64,000 nucleotides of DNA from SCUS01 sp966211675 (lineage in GTDB: Bacteria > Myxococcota_A > Polyangia > Polyangiales > Ga0077539), in assembly GCA_966211675.1 (NCBI GenBank), contig CBIHPK010000011.1, positions 17,407 through 81,406 on the forward strand, given 5' to 3'. The position numbers and the translations under genes were made by a program. Each line of letters opens with the position of its first letter. Position 1 is the stretch's first letter. Below, one piece after another: positions 17,008 through 25,745 of this stretch. Under the pieces are notes generated by a model, which was not told the origin of the DNA, did no database searches, and worked only from the letters and a program-made list of their open reading frames with translations.

Positions 17008-17786
17008 TGCAGCACATACGTCGCGAGGTAATCGCACACGAAGATCCCGGTCGCGCTCGCCACGACCGAGGCGTTGACGGCGCGGCCGACGCCTGGCGCC
17101 CCGCCGCTCACGGAGAGCCCGTAGTGGCTGCTGGCGAGCGCGATCACCACGCCGAAGAGGGCGCTCTTGATCAGGCCCGTCGCCAGGTCCCAGACGCGGA
17201 TCGCGTCGAGCAGGCCGTTCCAGAAGGTCGCGGTGCTCACGCCCAGCAGGCCCTCGCCCATGAAGGCCGCGCCCAGGAGCGCGAGCACGTCGCCGTAGAC
17301 CGTGAGCACGAAGAGCATCACGACCATCGAGAGCACCCGCGGGAGGATCAGGTACGAGAGCGGGTCGATCGCCAGGGTCTCCAGGGCGTCGATCTGCTCG
17401 GTGACCGTCATCGTCGCGAGCTCGGCGGTGTTGTTGGCCCCGACCCTCCCGGAGAACATCAGCGCGATCAGGATCGGCCCCACCTCCCGCAGCGTCGCGA
17501 AGCCGGCGCCCCACCCGAGCAGCCCCTCGGCGCCGAAGCGGCGGATGAGCACCCCCGCCTGGATCACCATGATCCCGCCGGTGAAGAGCGCCGTGACGCC
17601 GACGATGGGGAGCGAGCGCACGCCCATCCGGTGGAGGTTTCGCCAGAGCTCCGGCCCGTCGAGCTGCGGGGGCACCATCCGGCGGGCGAGCCGCCCGGCG
17701 AGCACCGCCGCCCCGCCGACGTCCGTCGCCAGGGCGAGCACCGCGCGCCCGGTCTGCGCGGATAGGCCTTCTTCCTCGGTCGCCAT
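17004..17786 (-). CDS. mlaE: MlaE-family permease 1
   Basis: The 260-residue permease has the same family core as permease 2 (REVGPILIALMFSGRVGANN, then ELATMTVTEQIDAL, split REVGPILIALM, GRVGANNTAELATM, TEQIDALETL) but is clearly different in sequence. About five to six hydrophobic helices are visible. It follows ATPase 1 by 25 bases and overlaps permease 2 by four bases. In MlaE proteins this conserved segment contacts the ATPase. Confidence 0.93.
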   Translation of the reverse strand: MATEEEGLSAQTGRAVLALATDVGGAAVLAGRLARRMVPPQLDGPELWRNLHRMGVRSLPIVGVTALFTGGIMVIQAGVLIRRFGAEGLLGWGAGFATLREVGPILIALMFSGRVGANNTAELATMTVTEQIDALETLAIDPLSYLILPRVLSMVVMLFVLTVYGDVLALLGAAFMGEGLLGVSTATFWNGLLDAIRVWDLATGLIKSALFGVVIALASSHYGLSVSGGAPGVGRAVNASVVASATGIFVCDYLATYVLQ

Positions 17787-17811
17787 CTCAGCCTGTTCTG
17801 CGCCCCGGAGC

Positions 17812-18546
17812 CTACAACGGCCCGTCGACCTCGCCGTGCACGAACTGCTTTACCACCGGGTGTAAAGATCCCTGCGCCTCCGCGGTGGTGCCGTCGAAGA
17901 TCAGCGCCCCGTCCAGCATCATCCCCACGCGGTCGGTCACCGTGAGCAGCCGGTCGATGTCGCTCGACACCATCACCACCGTCGCCCCGGCCTCCTGCTG
18001 CTCGCGGCGCAGCAGGTCGAAGATCTTCTGAGATGTCACCGGGTCGAGGCCCGCCGCGGGCTCGTCGTAGAGCACCACGTCCGCGCGCGTCACCGTCGCC
18101 CTCGCCACCCCGACGCGCTTCTTCTGGCCCCCCGAGAGACCCCCCGGGAGCCGCTGCTCGAAGCCCGGCAGCGAGACCGCGCGCAGCCGGTCGGCCACCC
18201 GCTCGGCGATCTCCGCCTCGTCCGTGACCCCTCGGCGCCGCAGAGGGAACGCGATGTTCTCGGCCACCGTCAGGTGGTCGAAGAGGGCGTTGTTCTGGAA
18301 GAGCATCCCGATGCGGTTTCGCACCGCCTGGAGCGCCACCTCGTCGAGTCTCTCGATGGCCTCGCCGAGGATCCGCACCGAGCCCCGCTCCGGATGCAGC
18401 AGCCCCGCGAGGCACTTGAGCAGCACGCTCTTCCCCGACGCCCCGGGACCGATCAGGCCGTAGAGGCAACCGGGCGGCACCCGCAGGGTCACGTCGCGCA
18501 GCACCGGCGTCGCGAAGCGCTTCCACACATTCGTCACCTCGATCAT
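17812..18546 (-). CDS. mlaF: MCE/Mla transporter ATPase 1 lacking the H-loop histidine
   Basis: This 244-residue ATPase is first in the MCE operon. Walker A is GPGASGKS, the Q-loop LFQNNALFD, the signature a canonical LSGGQKKR and Walker B VVLYDEP. At the H-loop position, where the partner has VVSHD, this protein has VMVSSD, so the switch histidine is Ser. Its own ATP site would therefore be weak, and is completed by the degenerate signature of ATPase 2. The other site (ATPase 2 Walker motifs with this LSGGQ) looks fully competent. It is divergent from a lipoprotein gene with a 56-base gap, which should hold the operon promoter. Confidence 0.92.
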   Translation of the reverse strand: MIEVTNVWKRFATPVLRDVTLRVPPGCLYGLIGPGASGKSVLLKCLAGLLHPERGSVRILGEAIERLDEVALQAVRNRIGMLFQNNALFDHLTVAENIAFPLRRRGVTDEAEIAERVADRLRAVSLPGFEQRLPGGLSGGQKKRVGVARATVTRADVVLYDEPAAGLDPVTSQKIFDLLRREQQEAGATVVMVSSDIDRLLTVTDRVGMMLDGALIFDGTTAEAQGSLHPVVKQFVHGEVDGPL

Positions 18547-18602
18547 CGCGCGAACGATCCCACGCCGGGGCCCGCCGGTGTACCCTACCGGTCCGTTCCC
18601 CT

Positions 18603-18950
18603 ATGGCTCCCCGGTGGCTCCTCGTCCTCATCCCCCTGGCCGCGTGCAGCGCGCGCAATGAGACCCCGTACGGGTCCTGTCAGGCGTCGGCGGCCTGCGC
18701 CGAGGCGACCCCCCGCTGCGTGCTCTTCAACAACCGGCTGACCGGGCGGCAGATCGGGCTCTGCACCGTCGCCTGCACCACGAGCGCCGACTGTCCCGAC
18801 CACGGTGTGTGCGTCAACACGGAGACCGCCGCGCTCGGATCGGTCTGCGTCCAGCGATGCTCCGACGCCTCCGAGTGCCGCTTCGCGGGCGCCATCTGCC
18901 CCAACGTCCGACCCGCCGGGCAGCCGAGCGAGAGCGGCTGCGTCCCGTAG
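18603..18950 (+). CDS. Small cysteine-rich lipoprotein
   Basis: This 115-residue protein has a signal peptide and a consensus lipobox (LAAC, Cys 15). The mature part carries about eleven further Cys in EGF/Stig1-like spacing (YGSCQASAACAE, CTVACTTSADCPD, CVQRCSDASEC). It resembles the protein at 3547-4134. The role is unknown. It is divergent from the Mla-like operon and precedes dapD. Confidence 0.85.
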   Translation: MAPRWLLVLIPLAACSARNETPYGSCQASAACAEATPRCVLFNNRLTGRQIGLCTVACTTSADCPDHGVCVNTETAALGSVCVQRCSDASECRFAGAICPNVRPAGQPSESGCVP

Positions 18951-18960
18951 CGAACTACCG

Positions 18961-18976
18961 CCACCCCCACGGGTGG
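18961..18976 (+). terminator. Hairpin between lipoprotein gene and dapD
   Basis: CCACCC and GGGTGG form a six-base stem with a CCAC loop, followed by TTGTATT. This resembles a short intrinsic terminator for the lipoprotein gene and suggests that dapD has its own promoter or is attenuated here. Confidence 0.45.
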
Positions 18977-18994
18977 TTGTATTCCCTCCGGGTG

Positions 18995-19821
<827 letters not shown>

Positions 19822-19825
<4 letters not shown>

Positions 19826-20895
19826 ACCTCTCCCCGGTCGAGCAGCACCTCCTCGACCTGTGCGCGGTCCCGTCGCTGACCGGGGAGGAGGGTCCCTTGT
19901 GTGACCGGGTCGAGGCCCAGCTCCGGGCGCTGCTGGGGGAGGGGGCGGTCGCCCGGGACGGCCACAGCCTCGTGGTGACCCCGAAGGTCGCCGCGAGCGG
20001 TCCGCGGGTGGTGCTCGCGGGCCATTTCGATGTGGTGAAGACCCAGCACGACGGCCCCACGCGGGTCGAGGGCGACCGCATCTATGGCGCCGGGGCGGCG
20101 GACATGAAGTCCGGACTCGCTGTGATGCTCTGTCTGTTGGAAGACCTCGCGCGCGGCGTCCGGCCGAAGTTTCAACCGACCTTCGTCTTCTATGAACGCG
20201 AAGAGGGGCCCTTCCTCGAAAACCGCCTCGGCGACATCCTTGAACACTTCCCTTCATTGAAGACCGCCGACCTCGCGGTGTGCCTCGAGCCGAGCTCCAA
20301 TGGACTTCAACTCGGGTGCATGGGCAGCGTGCACGCGCGAGTCCACTTCCATGGCCGCACCTCGCACAGCGCGAGGCCCTGGCAGGGGGAGAACGCCATC
20401 CACAAGTCCGGGGCATTCCTCTCTCGGCTCGGGGCGATGGCGCCGCGGGACGTGACCCTCGAGGGAATGCTCTACCGCGAGGTCATCTCGGCGACGCTCG
20501 CCGAGGGCGGCCGAGGGCGCAACATCGTGCCCGACCGCTTCACCCTCAACGTCAACCACCGCTTCGCCCCGGGGCGCACGCCCGACGACGCCGTCGCCGA
20601 CCTCCAGGCGCTGGTGCAGGGCGAGGCCGAGATCGAGGTGTTCGACCGCTCTCCGTCGGCGCCGCCGTACCGCGAGCACCCGCTGGTGCAGGCGCTCATC
20701 GCCGAAGGGGTCGAAGGCGTCGAGCCCAAGCAGGCGTGGACCGACGTGGCCCGCTTCGCCAGCGTCGGGGTCGCCGCGGTCAACCTCGGCCCCGGCACCC
20801 AGTCGCAGGCGCACCAGCGCAACGAGTGGACCGACCGGGGCGCCCTCGAGCGCGGCATGAGCCTCTTCCGCCGCTGGCTACTGAGCCCCGGCTGA
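19822..20895 (+). CDS. dapE: Succinyl-diaminopimelate desuccinylase (M20 family)
   Basis: The 357-residue M20 metallopeptidase-like enzyme shows the zinc-ligand motifs: AGHFDVV (first His), GAGAADMKSG (bridging Asp), YEREEGPF (catalytic Glu and Glu ligand) and QAHQRNE near the C-terminus (His ligand). DapE removes succinate from N-succinyl-LL-diaminopimelate. The four-base overlap with dapD makes this function much more likely than a general M20 peptidase. Confidence 0.93.
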
Positions 20896-20924
20896 GCGCC
20901 CTTCCTTGAAGGCAACCGAACGAG

Positions 20925-20960
20925 CCCGCCCGATGCACGCTCCCGCCCGATGCACGCTCC
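20925..20960. repeat. 17-base tandem duplication at a start codon
   Basis: A 17-base unit containing ATGCACGCTCC occurs about 2.1 times in tandem, so two ATG codons lie 17 bases apart in different frames. Only the first (20933) is in frame with the porin-like gene. Confidence 0.85.
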
Positions 20961-22000
20961 TCGTCGCGCTGCTCGCCGCGCCCGCCGCCGCGTGGGCCCA
21001 GCCTGCCGCGTCGCCTCCGACGGCGGCCGGCAACACCGGGCTCTCGGTGCGGCCAGGCGTCGAGGTGTTCGCCCAGTACGCAGTGCGCTCGACCGTCGCC
21101 ACCGATGGAACTTCGGCGTGGTCCCACGTCTTCGATGTGCCGAGGGTGCACGCTGCGCTCACGGGCGAGTTCGGCGATGCGCGGGCGCGGGTGCTGCTCG
21201 AAGCGGTGAGCCCGACCCTCGGCGGAACCCTGGGGGCCCTCGGCTCGGGCGCCTTCGTCTTCCGACTCCGCGAGGCCTTCGCGGGATGGGCTCCGGGCAG
21301 GGTGCTGCGGGTCCAGACGGGCGTGGTCCCGACGCTCACGATCCCCGAGATCGAAGGCACCTGGCGCCTCCGCGCGGTGGCGCCGACGACCCTGGAGCAG
21401 ACGGGCCTCGGCGCTCCGGCCGACCTCGGCGTGACCGTGCGCGCGACCCTCCCGGGCACCTTCGGCTGGATCGGTGTGGGCGCCTACAACGGCGAGGGGT
21501 ACATCGGCCGTGAGCTCGACCGCGCGAAGAGCGTCGAGGTGGCCGCCTCGGTGCATCCGATCCCAGGCCGCGCGTTCGCTCCCTTCGCGGTCTTCGCTTC
21601 GTACATCGTCGGGTCTTCGGGTGTCGCCTCGACGCGCGCCGATCGCCTCACCGCAGGGCTGCTCTGGCAGGGGACGGACCTGCGAGCGGGCGCCGTCGCG
21701 ACCATCGCCTGGGGCGTAGGCAACGACGGCGATCGCGTGTCCTATCTCCTGGAGGGCTTCGCGCGATTCGAGCCCGTGGAGCGACTGCTCCTCGGCCTGC
21801 GCTACTCCTTCCTGCAACGCGACGATCGCCTCGAAGCGAACCAGGTTCACACCGTGCTCGGGACGGTGGGATATCGCGTCATCGAGCCGCTGGAGGTGTT
21901 CGCGGCGGCGAGCCGCGCGGCCCCCGGCGCCAACGCAGCCGCAGCGCTACCCGGCAGCGATCAGTGGGAGTTCCGGGTCGTGAGCCGCGGAGTCTATTGA
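20933..22000 (+). CDS. Porin-like outer-membrane beta-barrel protein
   Basis: The 355-residue protein has a clear signal peptide (LLVALLAAPAAAWAQ, cleavage after AWA). The mature region shows alternating hydrophobic strands of a beta-barrel (GVEVFAQYAVRST, ARVLLEAVS, RVQTGVVPTLTIPEI), ending in the aromatic residue Tyr. The pattern is similar to phosphate-selective-porin-type proteins, but the family assignment is tentative. The ATG at 20933 starts the signal peptide; a start nine codons upstream (20906) is also open. It follows dapE by 37 bases and is followed at once by an LTD lipoprotein. Confidence 0.75.
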   Translation: MHAPARCTLLVALLAAPAAAWAQPAASPPTAAGNTGLSVRPGVEVFAQYAVRSTVATDGTSAWSHVFDVPRVHAALTGEFGDARARVLLEAVSPTLGGTLGALGSGAFVFRLREAFAGWAPGRVLRVQTGVVPTLTIPEIEGTWRLRAVAPTTLEQTGLGAPADLGVTVRATLPGTFGWIGVGAYNGEGYIGRELDRAKSVEVAASVHPIPGRAFAPFAVFASYIVGSSGVASTRADRLTAGLLWQGTDLRAGAVATIAWGVGNDGDRVSYLLEGFARFEPVERLLLGLRYSFLQRDDRLEANQVHTVLGTVGYRVIEPLEVFAAASRAAPGANAAAALPGSDQWEFRVVSRGVY

Positions 22001-22666
22001 ATGAGGAACGGCATGAAACTCCATTGGACAACTCTATCGCTCATCGCGGTCGCAGGATGCTCCGAGTCCCCAGTCTCGACGATGGCGGATGTCCCGGTGA
22101 TCCAGACCGATATCTCCACGATGGCCGATGTGGGCAATCCCGTCGACGCGGGCAACCCGGCGGACATCCCCGTGGCGGTCGACGCTCCCTCCACCAGCTC
22201 CATCGTGATCAATGAGATCCGCGCCGTCGGGGACGACTGGATCGAGCTCAAGAACGTCGGCACCGCCCCGATCGACCTCGGCGGCCTCGTGCTCGCGGAC
22301 ACCGACACCACCGTGGACGGCGGAGCCCCGCGCCCCTCCGACGGCGTGCGCTTCCCGGCCGGAACCTCCCTCGCACCGGGACAATATCTCCTGGTGGTCG
22401 CCGACCTCGCGGACGCCGGGGTCGGGCCCCAGATGACCTGCCTCGGCGACGCCGGTCCCATGACCTGCTTTCACGCGGGCTTCGGCATCAGCGCGTCGCG
22501 GGGAGAGCGCATCTACCTGCTTCAAGCCGGCGGCGCGGTGGTGGCCACGGCGGACTACCCCGCCAACGCGGTGCCCGATGGTCGCACCTGGGGCAGGCTG
22601 CCCGATGGCACCGGCGGGTTCGCGGCCAGCGCGCCGACTCCGGGGTCGGCCAATACGGCGCCGTGA
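22001..22666 (+). CDS. Lipoprotein with lamin-tail (LTD) domain
   Basis: The 221-residue protein has a lipoprotein signal (LSLIAVAGC). A short Asp/Ala/Pro/Val-rich linker follows, and then a lamin-tail-like Ig fold (about 70-215) with the family opening SIVINEIRAVGDDWIEL, NVGTAPIDLGGLVLAD and a C-terminal TPGSANTAP. LTD domains occur in many exported bacterial proteins, often as surface adhesion modules. The first ATG lies directly after the previous stop; a second ATG at 22013 with AGGAA before it is an equally good start. Confidence 0.85.
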   Translation: MRNGMKLHWTTLSLIAVAGCSESPVSTMADVPVIQTDISTMADVGNPVDAGNPADIPVAVDAPSTSSIVINEIRAVGDDWIELKNVGTAPIDLGGLVLADTDTTVDGGAPRPSDGVRFPAGTSLAPGQYLLVVADLADAGVGPQMTCLGDAGPMTCFHAGFGISASRGERIYLLQAGGAVVATADYPANAVPDGRTWGRLPDGTGGFAASAPTPGSANTAP

Positions 22667-22701
22667 TTGCCCGCCCCGCCTCGCACTGTTAGAGGGAGCG
22701 C

Positions 22702-23877
22702 GTGCCACCTGCAAACCACGACATCCAACGCGACCCGGTCGGCTCTTATCTCGAGGAGTGGGAGGCCCTCCTCGCCTCCTGGGGTGAGCGCCCCTTCCGG
22801 GCGAAGCAGGTCTTCCGCTGGATCCACACCCGCTCCGTCGCCGACCCGGCGGGCATGACGGATATCGCGAAGACCCTCCGGGAGAAGATGGCGGCGCTGT
22901 CGATGCACATGCCGGCGGTCATCGAGCGGGCGCACCGCGCCGCCGACGACACCCGCAAGGTGCTCGTGGGCTTCCCCGACTCCGCCGCCAGCGGAACCGT
23001 CGAGACCGTGCTCATCCCCCCGATGCCCGATGACGACGCGGACGACGAGCTCGACGACGAGCCATCGCCCGCCACCCCTCGTGTCGCCGCCCGGCGGGTG
23101 ACCCAGTGCATCTCCACGCAGGTCGGTTGCGCGATGGGCTGCGTCTTCTGCGCATCGGGCGTCGCGGGCCTCAAGCGACACCTGACCGCGGGCGAGATCG
23201 TCGCCCAGGTGCTCCTCGGTCGCACGCTGCTCGATGACGGCGAGGCGATCCGCAACGTGGTGCTGATGGGCATGGGCGAGCCGCTCCACAACTACGACGC
23301 GGTGGCGCGCGCGCTGAGGCTGCTCACGCACCGCGACGGCCTCGACCTCTCGACCCGGAGGGTGACCGTGAGCACCTCCGGGCTCGTCCCGGAGATCGAG
23401 CGCCTGGGCCAGGATTTCCGCGGCGAGGTGGCCCTCGCGATCTCCCTGCACGCGCCCACCGACGAGATCCGCTCGCAGCTGATGCCGATCAACCGACGCT
23501 ACCCCCTGGCCGAGCTCATGCCCGCGCTGCGTCGGTATCCCCTCGCGCGCCGTCGGCGCATCACGGTGGAGTACACGCTCATCCGGGGGGTCAACGATCA
23601 GACCTCCCACGCTCGCGCGCTCTCGAAGCTGCTGCGGGGCCTCGCGGTGAAGGTGAACCTCATCCCGCTCAACCCCGTGGAGGGCGTCCCCTACGCGGCG
23701 CCGGTGCGAGACGACGTCCTGGCGTTCCAATCGCATCTGCGGGCCGACGGGTACAGCGTGTTCATCCGCAAGACTCGCGGGGACGAGATCGACGCCGCCT
23801 GCGGTCAGCTGGCGCTGCAGGGCGCGAAGCCGGTGAAGCGAACGCTCCCGGTCTTCGGCGGAGCCATCGACGCGTGA
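22702..23877 (+). CDS. rlmN: 23S rRNA (adenine2503-C2)-methyltransferase, radical SAM, with an acidic insertion
   Basis: The 391-residue radical-SAM enzyme has the cluster motif C143-AMG-C147-VF-C150. RlmN/Cfr family segments include QVGCAMGCVFCASG, LMGMGEPLHNYD and STSGLVPEI. The conserved methyl-carrier Cys is probably in EIDAACGQL near the C-terminus. It methylates C2 of A2503 in 23S rRNA and A37 of some tRNAs. A GTG start is preceded by GAGGGAG. About 18 acidic and Pro-rich residues (MPDDDADDELDDEP) are inserted at about 107-124, between the substrate-binding domain and the radical-SAM barrel; this is not usual. It overlaps ftsH by four bases. Confidence 0.95.
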   Translation: MPPANHDIQRDPVGSYLEEWEALLASWGERPFRAKQVFRWIHTRSVADPAGMTDIAKTLREKMAALSMHMPAVIERAHRAADDTRKVLVGFPDSAASGTVETVLIPPMPDDDADDELDDEPSPATPRVAARRVTQCISTQVGCAMGCVFCASGVAGLKRHLTAGEIVAQVLLGRTLLDDGEAIRNVVLMGMGEPLHNYDAVARALRLLTHRDGLDLSTRRVTVSTSGLVPEIERLGQDFRGEVALAISLHAPTDEIRSQLMPINRRYPLAELMPALRRYPLARRRRITVEYTLIRGVNDQTSHARALSKLLRGLAVKVNLIPLNPVEGVPYAAPVRDDVLAFQSHLRADGYSVFIRKTRGDEIDAACGQLALQGAKPVKRTLPVFGGAIDA

Positions 23878-25745
23878 GCGAGCGCGAACCACGGCCGGAC
23901 GACCGCCGTGACCGGCGAGCGCGCGCGGGCCTGGCCGCGCTGACGGTGCTGCTCGGGGCGGTGGCGCTGCTCGCGGAGTTCGCGCCGGGCTCGACGGCGG
24001 TGCTCCCGTACTCGGAGTTTCGCACCCGGGTGCAGGCCGGTCGGGTGGCCTCGGTGGTCATCGGTGATCGGATGATCCGCGGACAGTATCGGCGAGGCCC
24101 CGCCGCGGCGTCGCCGAGGCCGCGAGCGCCATCGGACTTCGAGGTGGTGCGAGTCTCCGATCCGCAGCTCATTCCCTTGTTGGCAGAGAAGGGAGTGGTC
24201 TTCGAGGGCACCGGGGACTCGCGCTGGCTCTCGTGGCTCCTGACCACGGGGTTGATGCTCCTCGGAGTGCTGCTCCTGGGCCGATGGATCGCCCAGCGCG
24301 TCCAGGGGCCGACCGGCGGCGTGCTGTCCTTCGGCAAGAGCCGTGGCAAGGTCGCGGGCGAGAAGGACGTCAAGGTTCGCTTCGACGACGTCGCGGGCGT
24401 GGACGAGGCCAAGCGCGAACTCCTTGAGGTGGTGGAGTTCCTGCGCGACGCCGAGCGCTTCAAGCGGGTCGGCGCGCGCATCCCCCGCGGGGTCCTGCTG
24501 GTGGGCCCTCCCGGAACGGGCAAGACGCTCCTGGCGAAGGCGGTCGCCGGCGAGGCGGGGGTGCCGTTCATCTCGCTGAGCGGGAGCGAGTTCGTCGAGA
24601 TGTTCGTGGGCGTCGGCGCCGCGCGGGTGCGCGACCTCTTCGAGGGCGCCCAGGCGCAGGCGCCGTGCATCGTGTTCATCGATGAGCTCGACGCCCTCGG
24701 GCGCACCCGTGGCGGCAACGCGATGGGGTCCAACGAGGAGCGAGAGCAGACGCTCAATCAGCTCCTGGTGGAGATGGACGGCTTCGAGACCAACAACGGC
24801 GTGATCGTCCTTGCGGCGACCAACAGACCGGAGATCCTCGACGCGGCGCTTCTGCGACCGGGTCGCTTCGATCGTCAGGTCCTGGTCGATCGCCCTGACC
24901 GTTCGGGTCGGCTGGCGATTCTCAAGGTACACGCTCGCACGGTGTCGCTCGCGCCGGACGTCGACCTGGAGACCACCGCGGCGGAGACGACTGGATACGC
25001 GGGAGCGGACCTCGCCAATCTCATCAACGAAGCGGCGCTGCTGGCGGCCCGGCGCGGCGCGTCCGCAGCGACCGAGGCCGACCTGCAGGAGGCGATGGAG
25101 CGGGTGGCGGCGGGCCTGGAGCGTCGCTCTCGGGTGCTGACGCCGGACGAGCGCCGTCGTGTGGCCTATCACGAGCTCGGCCACGCGCTGGTGGGCGAGG
25201 TGCTGGGCGGAGCCTCCCGGGTGACGAAGGTGTCCATTGTACCTCGGGGCCTCGGGGCGCTCGGATATACCTTGAAGCGCCCGACCGAGGACCGATACCT
25301 GGTGACGGAGAGCGAGCTGCGAGCGCAGCTGGCATCGCTGCTCGGAGGGAGGGTGTCGGAGGCGTTGTTCCTCGGGGAGGTGTCCACCGGGGCCGCGAGC
25401 GACCTGTCGCAGGCGACGGAGATGGCGCGGGCGATGGTGGTCGAGTTCGGGATGTCCGATAAGGTCGGAGCGCTCTCGCTCGGGCGCGGGAGGCGCATCG
25501 GGGACTGGGGACTGACGACGGAGCACGTCGGCGGCTCCGAGCACGGCGGCGAGCTCGCGGACCTCGTCGATGCGGAGATCCGGCTGATGGTGGCGACGGC
25601 GGAGGGGGTCGCGCGCAAGGTGCTGGAGGACCGCGGGAGGGCGGTGCACTCGATCGCTGCGACGCTGCTGGAGCGCGAGCACCTGGACGGCCTCGAGCTG
25701 CGAACGTTGTTGGAAGAGGCGATGCGAGGAGACGGGGATCGATGA
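23874..25745 (+). CDS. ftsH: ATP-dependent zinc metalloprotease FtsH
   Basis: The 623-residue protein has two N-terminal membrane helices flanking a small periplasmic domain (about 20-130). An AAA+ domain follows, with Walker A GPPGTGKT (about 211-218), Walker B VFIDELDA, the pore motif FVEMFVGVGAARVRDLF and the SRH (NRPEILDAALLRPGRFD). The M41 protease domain has the zinc motif HELGH (433-437) and the Asp ligand in STGAASDLSQAT. Canonical FtsH has HEAGH, so the Leu is a mild deviation. It degrades membrane proteins and soluble regulators as a hexamer in the inner membrane. The GTG start overlaps the rlmN stop by four bases and the stop overlaps the next gene by four bases. Confidence 0.96.
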   Translation: MSEREPRPDDRRDRRARAGLAALTVLLGAVALLAEFAPGSTAVLPYSEFRTRVQAGRVASVVIGDRMIRGQYRRGPAAASPRPRAPSDFEVVRVSDPQLIPLLAEKGVVFEGTGDSRWLSWLLTTGLMLLGVLLLGRWIAQRVQGPTGGVLSFGKSRGKVAGEKDVKVRFDDVAGVDEAKRELLEVVEFLRDAERFKRVGARIPRGVLLVGPPGTGKTLLAKAVAGEAGVPFISLSGSEFVEMFVGVGAARVRDLFEGAQAQAPCIVFIDELDALGRTRGGNAMGSNEEREQTLNQLLVEMDGFETNNGVIVLAATNRPEILDAALLRPGRFDRQVLVDRPDRSGRLAILKVHARTVSLAPDVDLETTAAETTGYAGADLANLINEAALLAARRGASAATEADLQEAMERVAAGLERRSRVLTPDERRRVAYHELGHALVGEVLGGASRVTKVSIVPRGLGALGYTLKRPTEDRYLVTESELRAQLASLLGGRVSEALFLGEVSTGAASDLSQATEMARAMVVEFGMSDKVGALSLGRGRRIGDWGLTTEHVGGSEHGGELADLVDAEIRLMVATAEGVARKVLEDRGRAVHSIAATLLEREHLDGLELRTLLEEAMRGDGDR

